From contig RXOD01004220.1 of NCBI GenBank assembly GCA_005223375.1, forward strand, positions 1-25,844: DNA of 25,844 nt, written 5' to 3'. The translations under genes were made by a program, and so were the position numbers. Below the pieces are notes generated by a model, which saw only the letters and a program-made list of their open reading frames with translations, had not been told where the DNA came from and did no database searches. This document shows positions 1-11,354 of the stretch, piece by piece. This DNA comes from Amoebophrya sp. AT5.2. Its lineage: Eukaryota; Sar; Dinophyceae; Syndiniales; Amoebophryaceae. Position 1 is the stretch's first letter. Each line of letters opens with the position of its first letter.

Positions 1-44
1 CGTATAAATAAGCGGGCCCGGACGTATAATTAACATATAAGCAA

Positions 45-88
45 CGAATAACTAACGAATAACGATCGAATAACTAACGAATAACGAC
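45..88. repeat. Two tandem copies of a 22-bp AT-rich unit
   Basis: Positions 45-66 and 67-88 are two near-identical 22-bp units, each built from the shorter words CGAATAAC and TAACGAATAACGA. They sit just right of the ATAAGCGG...CGGACGTATA block at 8-28, which recurs in inverted form at 6964-6986. The tract is far more AT-rich than the coding exons. It could be the edge of a dispersed repeat or 5' flanking DNA of the weak candidate starting at 105. No function can be assigned. Confidence 0.8.
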
Positions 89-104
89 GCGGAAACCAAT
101 CACA

Positions 105-780
105 ATGAATCAACAAACGCCCTCAGTATCCATCGAACCACAAAGCAACAACGAGGAGGATCAGCCAGCTGGTGGAGTTTGCCGCGAAGAGAGCCGACGA
201 ACACGCAGGGACGGGAACCGCGACGGATTTGCCCGCGCAAATTGCTTCATGCCTTCAGGTACAGCGCCTACATCGAGATAGCTCCTTATCCCTAAGGCTC
301 TCTCTCTCTGCTGCTTGTGCTTGCTTCGCTACTAGAGTAGATGCTGACCACTTATTTATATTTTCCGAAATCCTGCATGCTGCGCAAAAACTACGGCGAC
401 GGAAAACGAATGGCGTAAGTACCCTGGTAGGGACAGATACACAACACCAAACGCGCAGGTATTTTCTTGCGGCCGCTGGCCGCTGTTGTCGATCGTGGAG
501 TTCCCGGCCCGTAGCCGCTCTTGGGTGGATTTCGAGGTGGTCGTGGTGGCGGAGAAGCGGCGAGTGGTGGAGAGTAAATGTCTGCGGCTCGGAGGAATTG
601 CTCGCAGCTGGCCGCCATCAACATGCAGGTGGACGCTCAGGCTGCGGGCGCCGTGCTCGCGGCAGCCGTGACGGCCCGTGTTTACGAAGCGCTGGCGCGC
701 AGCTGCTTGTGCTCCTGCTCGCTTCGCAGGCGGAGCAGGCTCAAGCTGCGATGGATGACAGGTCGCTGTCTCAAGATTAG
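105..780 (+). CDS. Weak candidate: small two-exon Arg-rich protein
   Basis: An ATG at 105 opens a reading frame of about 51 codons, rich in Asn, Gln, Glu and Arg, that reaches a CAG|GTACAG donor-like site at 258/259. A CAG acceptor at 626-628 would continue it in phase 1 through 629-780, ending at TAG 778-780, for a protein of about 102 residues. The second half is Arg/Gly-rich and then Leu/Ala/Gln-rich. I recognise no domain. Another frame is also open across much of 172-780, so this may be chance. The only support is phase agreement and one plausible splice pair. Confidence 0.2.
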
Positions 781-1146
781 ATAGCAGTCGCGCATAAGCA
801 TGCGGCCTGCGCCTAGCTATTTCTGTGTATGCACGAGTGTCTTCGCCGTCGTGTTCTTCGCTTGGTTTTGGCTCTAGCCCTGCTGTTGGTGTCGTGCTTT
901 TCGGCGCGTCTTCTGGTTAACTTCAGGCAGCTGGCTTCTCTTTCTGTGCCATGGTCATACGTACTCGCGCATGGCTTCTTGCGGCGGGGTGGAGATACTT
1001 ATCTATACTGCGCGCTGTGGCCGGTCCCGATAGGAAAACGAAAAAGAGAAAGACGAGCCCGACCACAGTAGAACCGCGGAAGAAGAGACCCACACCGCTG
1101 GCCCCTTTTGGATCGTAAAACTTTCAGGCCAAAGCCGTAGCACAAG
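781..1146. other. No supported gene; upstream of the hAT-like gene
   Basis: I see no convincing coding exon here. A hydrophobic frame at 829-1071 has an ATG but low-quality codon use and no recognisable domain. The tract probably holds the promoter and 5' UTR of the gene starting at 1147. Confidence 0.5.
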
Positions 1147-4100
1147 ATGTCGTCGTCCTCGTCTTCTGATTCGTCCGAGGGCGATGTCGACAGTGCGGCG
1201 CTCCTCGCTGCTGCCAAGAAGCTGCTGAAGAAGGAGAAGAAGAAGAAGAAGAAGGAAACGAACGGGGGGAGCAAGAAGGACAAAAACAAGCAGAAAAGAA
1301 AGGAGCGGGAGGCGGCTGCAAAGGCTAGCGCGACATCGATGAAAAGCAGAGCCAAAGCCACGCCGCCAACGAAGAGTAGAGGCATGCTGAAGGTCGCGGC
1401 CGATGCGCCAAAGAATTTCGATTTTCGCACGGGCGCCCGAAAGTCCGCGACGGTGGTGCGGAGTATCTTCGATTCCGCACCGAGCAGTGGCACCCGCATC
1501 GCCGGGAAGACCAGCGTCGCAAGCGCGGGCGGATCGGGCATCTTCGCCGCGTCCGGAAGCGGTGGGCACCCGTCCATCGTCGGGCCTTTGACAAAAATGG
1601 CGATGGACCCCTCCATTAACCGCAAGATGAGCGACTGGAGGGATCTGACGGGACCGGGTGGTAAGGCGCGACAGCCAAGCGGTAAGTGAAAATTCTATTC
1701 GTATGCAGGGTTTGGCTGCATTAGTTTCTTGGAAAAAGTCGGGACTTTAGTTTCCCCGGGCTAAAAAGGGAGGGGTGTCGGTCGTCTCTGTGGTGCTGTC
1801 TTTAGTCGCAAGCTGTAGAGGCTGAAGGCATACACTGCGCTAGCGCAGGGGCAGGGGCTAGGCGCAGGGCCGGTGGTTTCGCCTGGGCGTGTCTGGTTTC
1901 TTAAACAAAGAATTCGCCACGCGTTTTCTCGAAGGCAGTGCCCGAGCTGTGCCTGTAGTTGTAGCTTCGGCGGTCTAGCACTTAGTCTTTTCATAGCACT
2001 TACCGCGTGCCTACTTACCGCCTGGCCCCCGCATAAAGGACCCGGAGGGAGCAGAGAAAGCCCGGGCGGAGTGGTGGGCCCGCAAGAACGCGTCTGGATC
2101 AAGTAGTAGCAGCTCCGCGCAGAATTCCTCGTCGTCATCCTCCAGCGCCACCGCGCTGACAAACAGCAAAGCGCCTCTTTGTGCGGCCTTCGCGACAGGC
2201 GAGAAAAACAGAACGGGCGCCCTTCTGACCGAGTACGACCTCACCGACTACGACCGCGACCGAGCAGACGCCCCCTTTTTGTTCGAGCCCGGACCGAAGA
2301 AGTGCCGGGATTGCCGCACCGGGGTGACCCACGTGCTGGACGCGGATGCTGCGCAGGCGGCTTGGCTGCGGGAGGAAGTGGAAATTCTCCAGAGCCAGCC
2401 GGAACACGAGGTCGGTGATCTCGGGCTGGCCGGTCGCGGCGATGGTGGGGGTGCCGGCCTCGCGGCCGGGGGTGCTGACGAACACGTCGGGCTCGGTGGT
2501 GCTGCCGGGATTGACGGAGCAGAAGCTGCTGATGAGGACGTCGGAGCCGGAGGCGGTGACGAGAACGCCGCTGGAGCTGCTGATGGGGATATCGGGGGCG
2601 CTGGAGGAAACGCCCGCGGAGCTTCTACTGGAGACGTCGGAGCAGGTGCTGACGGAAGCGGTGGCGGCACTGAAGTCTGGGCCGACGGTAATGCCGCAGA
2701 CGTCTCGTGTCTGGTTTGCCCCATGCTAGGCGCTGGCGCCGACTCCGCTACAGGAGAGGCCATCGACGCCATCGACCCAGAAACAACGTGGCTGCTGACC
2801 GCTTATGCCGGTCAGGGCGGCCCAGAAGAGGCAGCCCAGGTGTTAAAAGTAGTGGAGGAGGAGCGGCCGGCGTCGTACAGCCGTTTATTATCGTATGGGC
2901 AGAGGGCTGGCGAAGATCTCGACTGGTTGCGGTGGGCGCCGACCTACAACGCAGACGGCAACATCGACAACGTCGGGATCGGGTGCTGGGTTTGCAAGGC
3001 GCATGGCAAGCCCGACGCTGGGAAAAAGACCGCGCAGAGCAGCTACATCTTCGGCAACGTACTTCTCGAGACGGAAGCAGAGAAATCGAGCAAGGGGGGC
3101 TCGACGTACCTCGTCGACGTGCCCCGGAACGGCACGGCAGTATCCCAAGTGTTGGTCCACGCGAAGACCAACGCGCACCAGTTTGCCGCGGCGGCGTATA
3201 ACCGGCTTTACCGCTCAGGATTGATTGACGCCGCTGGGGCTTCTACAGTGAAGGAGATCAAGAAGGGGCCGCAGTATGGCGCTGTCGACCTGTGGCGGCC
3301 GCCGCGAGCACTATTCGACGTCACGGAAACACTTCTCCACCACTGCTGGATCTCGATTTACAAAAATGAGACCCAAGAGGGCTGGTCGTTGCACGCGGAG
3401 GTGACGCTGGCGAAAATGCAGGGTGGCGATAAGGGATCGACCAGCGGCCACTCTTATCAGGAGTATGCCGCGGCTCTGTACCACGCATGCCTCGACGACG
3501 CCGCTGCACTGCTTGAGCAGACCGCGGAGCCGCTGCTGCTCATGCTTGACGAGAAGGACAGCGTCATGGGGGTGCTGATCTACACACATGATGGCAATTG
3601 GACGCACGTCGGTAGCAGCAAGCCGGCCACGAAGACCCCGCACGATCTGTATGCGTGCTTGAAGAGAATCGTAAAGCGAGTCGGAGTCGAGTTGCACATG
3701 GTTGGCGCCTTGATCACGGACGGAGCGCCGGAGCTGGGCGCGTTCAGAGATTGGGACGACCCTGACAAGTGTTTGCCTCTGCTGGAGATGCCTGCGCCGA
3801 AGTCCCTCAAGGATAAGCGCGCCGCGCCGAAGTTGCCGGCCAAAAAAGCGGCGGAGGGGGGAAACGGTGCGAAGAAGGCAGCAGTCCACAAGAAGCGCGA
3901 TCGTGGGGAGGGCGACCACGCGGAGGACGGGGAAATCTGGGTGATTGGTGACGACGAACTCGATGCGCAGCGCGAACTGGTCTGCGTGGATCCGGTGCCG
4001 ACGGGAAAAGAGAAGACGCTTCTGGAGCTGGTCCGTCTCCACAACCAGTACGCGTACTCCTTGTACTGCATGGCGCATCGGTTTGAACGAGTCCTCGCGC

Positions 4101-5731
4101 CCCAGCTCACCAGCTTGCCACGGGTGAAAACTTTGAACTTCGAGCTGCAGAGTCTTTTCGGGTGCTTGCAGGGGGAGCAACAGAAGAAGCTAATCGAGGC
4201 GATTGGCGTGCTGCTGGACGGAAAGAACATCGAAGTTTCCAAGCTGGAGGTGGTCTTCATGCGGTGGTATTACTTGGACAAGCCGCTGGAGGAGGTCGGG
4301 GACAACATGGGCACCATCATAGTATTTTGCCGGGCGCAGCAGAACAACCAGCAGCTCCCCGTCGCTTCGAGGGAGGCAATGCGGCGGCGATATGATTTTT
4401 TCGCCGATGCCAGCAACCTCCTGTTCATGGCGATGCTGGGCGATGCGCTGCAGCTTTTCAAGTTGGCAGTAAAACGCCACCAGGGCAACGTCGGCTTGGA
4501 GGCGATTGAGGGCGTGACGACGTCCCTCGTTGCGAGGCTCTCGAGTTTGAAGATGGCGTTGCTGTCGGAGGTCGTTCACATCGAGAAAAAGGCGGACGCT
4601 GTGCGAAAGAACAGCAAGGGCGTGATCATCCCGTTCGCGTCGAAGATCGACAAGAAGGTCCAGCTGCCGCCGGTTCGTGTTTTGGAGAAGGAGCGCGCTC
4701 CCAATTTCGCGAAGTTTCGAGACCGCCTGTCCTTCAATGGGGCTGGTCAAGTGTCCCTGAAGATGGTGAATGCTTTTTCGGGGGAGACCGAGCTGCTGGA
4801 GCTGGTGTACAATGCCAGCACTTTCGCAGTCGCGTGGGCCGATTTTTCTCAGTTCATCTCGGGTCTCGTGAACATGCTCAACACCCGCTTCCGATCTGCG
4901 TCGTGGTTTGCGAATGTGATCGCATTGACCGACGCGATGAACAGCAAGACGCCGATGAAGGACGCGAAGGCCCCGCTCACGAATCTCTCTGTGAATCTCA
5001 CGAGCACGCACCCGGCGCGGAAGGACGACATGCTTGCCGTTCTCACAGAGGCGTACGAGGGACTGGTGGACGCCTTCACTGTCCCCGGCCGCCGCCCCCA
5101 GGAAGTCGTGGACCTCTGCATCGAATACGACGTGAAAAACCCCGTCGTGGATTTGATCTATTGCTGTGAACGGGCCCGAGCCACTTCGGACGACATAGAG
5201 CGAAAGCTCAAGGGACTCCGGGGCGACCGGTGCAAGTACGCCAGCACGACCGTGCGCGGCCACTTCGTCCGGAATTATTGGAGTTCGAAAACCGAGAAGC
5301 AGCGCGCGAACCTGATTGCCGAGGCCGCCCAGATCTATCACAGCAAAACACGCCGCGCCACGTGCAAGCGGAAGCGGCCGACGGGCATCACCTACGTGCA
5401 CCGCATGTCGGCGGTGACGGAGTACCAGAAAAAATTCGGCGCCGTCCACAAGGATGCCATCGCGCGGCACGTTGCTGTGAATCGAGTAGCCAAGAAGTCG
5501 CTCGACGACGCCCTGGAGGCTGTGGAAACGAACAACATCAAGAAGCTCCTGGAGGTGTTGGGGACAGAGTACGACGCCCCCCGGAAGAAAGCGATGAAGG
5601 GAGCGGCAGCGGCGGCGGCGTCTTCGTCCAGTTCTTCAGCTGTGCAGGGGAGTAAACAGAACCAGAAGAAGAAGGCGGAGAAGAGTGGCGGTCTGCGTTT
5701 GGATGAGGATATGGAGGTGGACGATCCTTAG
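1147..5731 (+). CDS. hAT-transposase-like protein with BED/TTF-type zinc finger (possibly domesticated)
   Basis: Exons are 1147-1681 and 2055-5731. The intron 1682-2054 has a GTAAGT donor and a GCAG acceptor; the join preserves phase and yields EKARAEWWARKNA. The product has 1403 residues. The N-terminus is Ser-rich, then strongly Lys-rich (likely nuclear targeting). A Gly/Ala/Asp low-complexity stretch follows, then a CWVC pair (about aa 489) with HAKTNAH (about aa 547), as in C2H2 BED/TTF fingers of transposases. Next come MLDEKDS (about aa 673), ITDGAPELG (about aa 732), YCMAHRFE (about aa 849) and RWYYLD (about aa 914), in the order of the RNase-H-like core of hAT/ZNF862-type transposases. 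I do not see the C-terminal hAT dimerisation motif. The tail is Ala/Ser-rich, basic, then acidic. The gene model is strong. The function is an inference from short motifs, and a host-adapted transposase is as likely as an active one. Confidence 0.7.
2400..2690 (+). repeat. Low-complexity Gly/Ala/Asp coding repeat
   Basis: Inside exon 2 of the hAT-like gene the DNA repeats loosely around words such as GGAGCCGGAGGCGGTGACGA, encoding alternating Gly, Ala, Asp and Glu. The period is irregular, so this is a decayed or slippage-prone repeat. It lies between the N-terminal basic region and the zinc finger and probably forms a flexible linker. Confidence 0.6.
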
Positions 5732-6230
5732 ATAGCTCGCCGCAGTCGTGGCATCGGTACTCATCTACCAGATAGTGAGGCAGTCGCGCTTTTAGTATTG
5801 TACTAGTCCGAGCACGAGTAGTAGCTTCCTGCGTTTGGCTTCTCGTTCTGTGTTTGCTGCGCTTACTATGTATACTGCGATATGGTTTCCAAGTTTTATC
5901 TATTCTCTGTAGTCTGTTAAATTGTGCTTCCTATGAGTATCTATGCTTTTGCTTTTTCGTCCGATTTTCCGCGGTTTCAATATTTCGTCACCAGTGGCAC
6001 TCGGATTCTGCTGTCCGTTGCAATGTACTTGAATATCGTAGCTCGTTCCATCGCCATCAGTTACATTCGAAAAGTAAGCTAGAGCTTAGCTTGGTTCGGT
6101 GTCTGTGTTTCCGTTTCTTACTCGGCCGAGCTCCTTGTGCGGGCATTGAGGATCGACGAGGCTGCGCTCCTTCCGTGGGCTCTGCGGCAAGATGATGGCC
6201 TTTCTGCGGGCGTTAGCAGGAGACGCACCA

Positions 6231-6281
6231 TGGGAATCGTACAGAGAATGCGCATGCGCATGGGAATTGTACAGAGAATGC
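6231..6281. repeat. Direct repeat, two 21-bp copies, 30-bp period
   Basis: TGGGAATCGTACAGAGAATG (6231-6250) recurs as TGGGAATTGTACAGAGAATG (6261-6280), each followed by C, with one mismatch. The spacer is a GCATGCGCA-like run. No coding role is evident. Confidence 0.85.
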
Positions 6282-6907
6282 ACAGATGATGGCGGACCTG
6301 GACCTGAAAAGTGGCGTGGGAGGGGTGATGGTGCGTGTGCAGCTGCAGTCTGCAGAGACTGCATGGCACACATCAAGCACCAGTGTGCTGCGGGAGGTCT
6401 TTCCGCTCGTTGGTTGCAGTTCGTGTTCGGCGCTCATGGCGAAAGGAGCTGCGATCTGCGGGGCTGAGGGATGGGCGCACGTGCGAGAGTCAGGCGGTAA
6501 ATGAGGCGCGGGCAGGATTGCGGTAGCGGTATCCTCGTCGTAACTTAATAGATCGCTGCGCTTTGAATTTAAGTACAGCCTGCTACAGCGCGATGCTTTT
6601 TGGTTTGGCTACTGAAGTTTATATATTTGTTTACTTTCTTTTTCTACTTCTAGTACTATAGTCCGGGTCCGTGCAACATAAAACTAAAAGTAACTAATAA
6701 AAGGGCCAGCTGCGCCGGGGCCGGCAGCAGTGTCTATGTTGGGAAAGCTTGCGACACGAGGGGGGATGCGCACCCAAGCATCCGCATGCGCTCGCAGACA
6801 GGAGGGGCCTTTGTCGATGCTGTCGCGTTCTTAGGCGTGTTGTGCCCACTTTCCCGATGGTTTGAAACGGCTCAACTTGAACGATCGCAGCCGTGGTTTT
6901 TGTTCCC

Positions 6908-6970
6908 TTATACGTTAGGCATTTTTGGCACCTTATACGTTTATACGTTTATACGTATTCGGCTATACGT
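6908..6970. repeat. TTATACG-rich tract
   Basis: The word TTATACG(T) recurs at 6908, 6933, 6940 and 6947, and TATACGT again at 6964. The tract lies just upstream of the ATG at 7026. It is related in composition, in inverted orientation, to the tract at 1-88. It may be a dispersed satellite-like repeat or an upstream sequence element. Confidence 0.7.
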
Positions 6971-6986
6971 CCGGGGGACCGCTTAT
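6964..6986 (-). repeat. Inverted copy of the block at 8-28
   Basis: TATACGTCCGGG(GGA)CCGCTTAT at this site matches the reverse complement of positions 8-28 except for a 2-3 base difference in the middle. The two copies face each other across the whole hAT-like gene. The window begins too close to the left copy to show its outer flank, so a target-site duplication cannot be tested here. Confidence 0.7.
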
Positions 6987-7025
6987 AAACCACGCTACTG
7001 TAACTTTGCTTCCCAGACGAGCCAG

Positions 7026-7884
7026 ATGCTGGGAGGCCAGCCGGGCCAGGTGCAGCAACCGCAATCGCAGGCGCAGCAACCGCAAGGCGGGAATATCAAC
7101 AGCATGCAACTACCGCCGGCGGGGGCTGTAGGGGGCTCGCAACAAGTATCCTCGCGACCACAGTGCCCCCAAACGTCGTTCCATACCTTCACCCCCGGAC
7201 AGCCGTTCCATGAAACCAGCGGCGGAGGCGGAAGTACCTCCCTCCTTTCACCGGACACGGCAAAGAGCGTCGCAGTTCCGCAGCAGCAACAGTTCCAGTT
7301 GCAGCCAGGCGCCGGCTCGACCTCCAAGTCGGAAGAGGGCCAAACCACTGCCGGATCGACGATCGGTGGGGCCAGCGGTGGCGCCTGCAATACGGGAAAA
7401 ACGTCGGGGACGAGAATACCGCACGGAGTCTCTGTCGGAGGTGTAGTTGGAAGTGGGGCCCCTGAAGCTGCGGGCATTCGCTGTCCTGCGATTAAAACAG
7501 CAGATGCCGCTCCTGCAGATGTGTCTGCGAGGATTGGAATGCCGATGCCCGCAACTGCAACGAACATAACCTCGCCTCCAATGGCTGGGTTGCAAAGCGA
7601 AGTGGCAGTGGGGTCGGGCGGAAACGGGGCGACCGATCTCGTGCGACCGCCAAGGGCCGAACAGCCGAAGGGCGTGAACATTCTGCACCTGCTGCTGCAA
7701 CAGGATAAGGTACCCCCTCATAGTTCGACTTGTCGTGCATGTGCAAGTAATTTTTGCCCACTTGTTCTCCCCCTCCTGCCAGTTACGTCATCAGACGTTG
7801 GCGCTTGAGGTTTGACAGACTTCCTCGTTGCAGCATATTATACGACCACCTGCTGATGTAGTAAAGGACAAGGAGCCGTGCTGA
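7026..7884 (+). CDS. Gln/Gly/Pro-rich low-complexity protein, 3' end uncertain
   Basis: The ATG at 7026 opens 228 codons to 7709. The first part is rich in Gln and Pro (QQPQSQAQQPQGG), followed by Gly, Ser, Thr and Ala-rich sequence, ending in the more structured ILHLLLQQDK. A donor AAG|GTACCC lies at 7709/7710, and a TTGCAG acceptor at 7828-7833 continues in phase 0 through HIIRPPADVVKDKEPC to TGA 7882-7884, for about 244 residues. The frame is also open upstream to 6786, but I chose 7026 because the upstream part is repeat DNA. No domain is recognisable. Composition suggests an intrinsically disordered scaffold or RNA/transcription-associated protein, but that is only a guess. Further exons may lie at 8003-8253. 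Confidence 0.55.
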
Positions 7885-8002
7885 CGAGTCTTACTTTAGA
7901 GGAGCGACTTGTGATGATCAATCTTCAAGATCAGCGGAGACAATCGAATCAAAAATAGAAATTAAAATGCGCTAAAAAAAAATCAACAATCACATTCATC
8001 AG

Positions 8003-8253
8003 ACTGACGACAATGCCGGGGCTGCTGGCGGTGGCTCCGTGGGCGCTACGGGGAAGTTGCCTTGCAGCGACTCGAGTGGCTCATTTTGTCCAGCACCGCT
8101 AGGTAAGGCTACGGGAACGGGCCCTGCTCCGCTCCACCTCCAGAACAACAACGCATAGATAGTGGGCGTGGGCGTGCGAAAGGAGTTTATCAAAAATTGC
8201 AACACGTCCGCCTGCAGCTGACACAGGACGACACGGTGAAGAAAAGGCTTTAA
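8003..8253 (+). CDS. Candidate terminal exons (Gly-rich then basic)
   Basis: After a TCATCAG acceptor at 8002, the frame beginning TDDNAGAAGGGSVGATG runs to a CTAG|GTAAGG donor at 8102/8103. After CCTCCAG at 8143 the next frame reads EQQRIDSGRGRAKGVYQKL and onward to TAA 8251-8253, in matching phase. The implied intron is only 41 nt, much shorter than the others here. Without splicing, the first frame reads on to a stop near 8160. The Gly-rich composition resembles the preceding low-complexity gene, so these could be its last exons, but I found no clean junction joining them. Confidence 0.3.
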
Positions 8254-9265
8254 ATGCGCACGCGCCGACGTCGTGCAGCTGCAGTGCGCATCGTCGCCGA
8301 CGTGAGTGGGTGTACACTCGCCACATCATTCTGCTGACGGCGCCATCTCGACACGAGGCTCCGTAGCGACCGCAAGGTCGCGTCGCCGTCATAAAGTATT
8401 TGTATTGTGCGCCTACTTTTTATTCCTGTGCCTCATGACACAGCAGGAAGAGGAGCAAGAGGATGAGGAACTACTAGAATACTAACATAGGCTTGATACA
8501 TCTACTTTACATTATTTTTTGTCTGCGGGTGGGATTTCTCGCGCGCGGAAGAACGAGACAAAGGCCAGCATCAATCCGAAGTAGTAGTAGACAGTCGTGG
8601 CGCCATTTTTTTCCGGTCTCCGGCTTCCGCATGACCATAAGTTTTCTCCCCGGCGACGCTAAGAAACCGACGCGAGTCAGTGGCTCATCCTCATTTGCAG
8701 AACGGCTATAGCAGTGGATGTCGCCGACGCCTTTGTACTAAGTACTTTCGCCAATCATGAAGACCAGAACCGCAACCAGAAGATCCAGAAAATTGTCATT
8801 AACCGCTGCAGCGTCCCTCAACGACGATACTGTGGCTCTTTTCGGACGAGAATCATATCATTGATTGAGAATACGCATCCGCAACCGTGGGAAACAAAAC
8901 ATGCCATCCATATCCTCGCGGACATCTTTGTAATTTTTTACGTGATCATAATGGAAGAGCATGCTCGTCAGGCTCACTGAACAATGCTCGTGCTTGTGAA
9001 AGCAAATAAAAGTGAAGGAGAATGACGGCAAGAACCGCAGATGTGCTTGCTGTTTTTTTTTTGAACTGCATGTTCTTCTGTCTTCGACCGAGAGAAATCT
9101 CTGGTCCATCGTGATGTGCCTGTGTCGTTTCTCTCAAAAGAAATGCGAACAGGGTCACCACAAGGTAGCATCGCATTTGAAGTGTGCCGATGCGCATTGG
9201 AACTCTGATTTGGAACTGTTTTGCACTCTCTCAGTATTAAAGATACATAGACATCATAGATAGAG
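8254..9265. other. Intergenic, nothing recognised
   Basis: There are short overlapping frames on both strands with poor codon bias and no recognisable motif. The last part precedes the ATG at 9266 and should contain the promoter and 5' UTR of that gene. Confidence 0.5.
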
Positions 9266-11354
9266 ATGCGAAGAGCGTTCTGGACGTTCTTCTTCTGCGC
9301 AGTCGCGTTTGCGTTTGCTTCTCTATGGGGCGGGGGACGTGCCAGCAGCATTCCAGCGTCACCGGGCAAAGCATTACCCATTGCAGACCCGTCGTCCTTT
9401 TGCGACGATGACACCGCCTCAAATCTCCGACGCGCCATCTTCCGCAGCGACTGGACGCCGGTGCAGGATTTTCTCACCGAGGTCCACCGCCGCGAACCTA
9501 GCTGCAAGAAGAAGATCTTCGATGGCGTGCGCGAGGCGGTCGAGGATCTGAAGCTTGAGGCCGACGACTTGAAACGCATCGTGATTGACAAGAAGCACCT
9601 GGAGAGGAAGAACCACTACACGAATGTGAGACCAGCATTTCAATACGCGCAGAACAAGACCCACATTTTTGTGCTTCTAAAGATGTCTGCCCGTTGGAAC
9701 GCACCTGGAGCGCTGAAGCTGATACACGGCCCCGGGGGCAGCGGCAGTGCAGGTGGAGCCAACAACAAGCCGCCGTTCCCAGAACTCGACTTGGGCAGCT
9801 CGATGCCATCTTCAATAGCTCCGGGCACACCAGGATCTTCCTCTTGGGCACCTTCCTCAACCACGTCTTTGAACTTTACGGCTTTCGGGCAGATATCCGC
9901 TAGCAAGTACAAGTACTTTCTTTCCCTCAATCTGTGGGACGCTCTCTATTCCGCTACTGTTGCGCTGAACTCGGTCGGCAAGTTTCTCCTCACCGGTGAA
10001 AAGCAGCACCGCGGTTGGTGGAAGACGCTGGAGGCGGAACAACAAGAGAGCGAAAGAACGAGTACGAGTACTACCTCTACCGTGCAACTTTGGAACGAGC
10101 GGCAAGAACAGGAAAATACTAAGGCCGGGATCGCGGCGGACTCCTCTGCTACAGCGGGCGTGCTCTCCACGAGTCACCTCCGGAAATGGAGTCCGGGGAG
10201 TTGCGCCGCAGACAAAGAAAAGCCTGGGAGCGCGTACTGTCGCGTGCGGGACGCCTGCGTGATGCACTGCGCCGTGTCCTGCGTGGAGGGGTTGGATCAG
10301 GTGAGGTCCGCCGAGTGCGTCGGGCCCCCGATTCTGGATGCCGCGCAAGACCGGCCGAAAATACGTTTTCAGGATACCGACTCCCGCCGCAAACGATTCA
10401 CCGGCTGGGCCACGGTGAGACGAAGCCGATTATTTGGCGCAGACAGCTTGTTTTTAGTGTCCGTTATTATGGCGCCAGACACCTGGTTAGTGATGTCCTC
10501 CGTTGCTGTGATGTGTGGTCGAGGTCGCTATTTGTGCCCTGCTTCGTTAAATCGTTTTAATCGTTTCTTGTAATATGCATCAATCATCTTATTTGGTACA
10601 AAAAATAGTCGTAACTCAGGTGGACGCTGACTGGGGTTCCATTGATCGTATTGACGTTTTCGCTGGCACGGGCAGTTCTTTCTCGACGACGCGAGATTCC
10701 CCGAAATTCCGCCTCGACGATGTGTACATCCGCAGTGGAGACCTGGAGTTGCGGGGCTACAACGCTTTCGGGGCGTCTCCCCGGCCGCTCCACATACCGC
10801 TCGAGGACGGCCCGCACTACCCGAACCGGAGGGCAAGCTCGCTGCGGTGCGTCGATGCGTCCGAGAAAACCGGGCATCTGATGCTGAACTGCGAACTGGA
10901 GCTGTTCACGGAGGACAATGAAATAGTGAAGCGGAAGAAGGGCGACGAATACTACCTTTTCATGGAGGAGCTGATCGCAATCCAGCACTACGATCTACGC
11001 TTCGGGTTCGATGACGACCGCAGTGAAACTACCGAAACTTCTTCTGCAATGGAAGTGTATCATGACGCGGCCTTCCATGAAGATTCCTCTGAATGGCGCA
11101 TCCAAGAGCCAGCGGACGTGCGGGTCTGGCGAATGGCGCAGACAAGGGTGCATGAAATACCTCCGTCGAACAAGGGACGCGACCACAGAGCAACTGGGAG
11201 GCAGATGAACGAAGCGCCTACGCACGTGATTGCGATTCCACGAACAATGCACGGCGCGGGCCCGGAATGGACGTGGCTCTCCTGGAAGATCGCGGATGTC
11301 GCAGCCGAGGGGGCTGCCGAGGAGAACAAAACAAACACGAAGAGTGAATTGTAA
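9266..11354 (+). CDS. ER-type CS/p23-like protein with Cys-rich and FN3-like modules (paralogue A)
   Basis: Exons are 9266-10414 and 10620-11354; the intron 10415-10619 (GTGAGA...CTCAG) falls between codons. The product has 627 residues. A signal peptide is evident (RRAFWTFFFCAVAFAFA). A helical segment follows (IFDGVREAVEDLKLEADDLK), then a CS/p23-like domain from about aa 118 (RPAFQYAQNKTHIF, RWNAPGALK, GKFLLTGEKQHRGWWKTLE). Next is a Cys-rich module (YC..C...C...C, then C.GPP) and an FN3-like region opening KIRFQDTD. The C-terminus is KSEL, a plausible KDEL-type retrieval signal. The same modules in the same order occur in the gene at 15628-19259, so the two are paralogues. CS domains typically bind chaperones or clients. 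An ER-lumenal chaperone or glycoprotein-handling role is my inference. A Pro/Ser/Gly loop is inserted within the CS domain. Confidence 0.8.

Larger units (their letters stand above)
5732..7025. other. Intergenic region with short repeats, no supported gene
   Basis: There are only chance-looking frames between the hAT-like gene and the next ATG at 7026. The region contains a 30-bp period direct repeat at 6231-6281, a TTATACG-rich tract at 6908-6970 and the inverted block at 6964-6986. The frame of the 7026 gene is open upstream to 6786, but that part encodes the repeat tract and is not convincing protein. Confidence 0.55.

Noticed and set aside
999..1625. Long minus-strand frame opposite exon 1 of the hAT-like gene
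   Set aside because: It is the antisense of a Lys/Ser-rich exon, giving Phe/Leu runs; the plus frame joins in phase to the next exon.
3311..5470. Long minus-strand frames (3311-4180 and 4190-5470)
   Set aside because: They mirror the large plus-strand exon with GC-rich third positions, a common source of antisense open frames; no motifs are seen.
6905..6935. Spliced-leader-like string near ATTTTTGGCACC
   Set aside because: It resembles the dinoflagellate leader only over a few bases and lacks the CCGTAGCC start and CTCAAG end.
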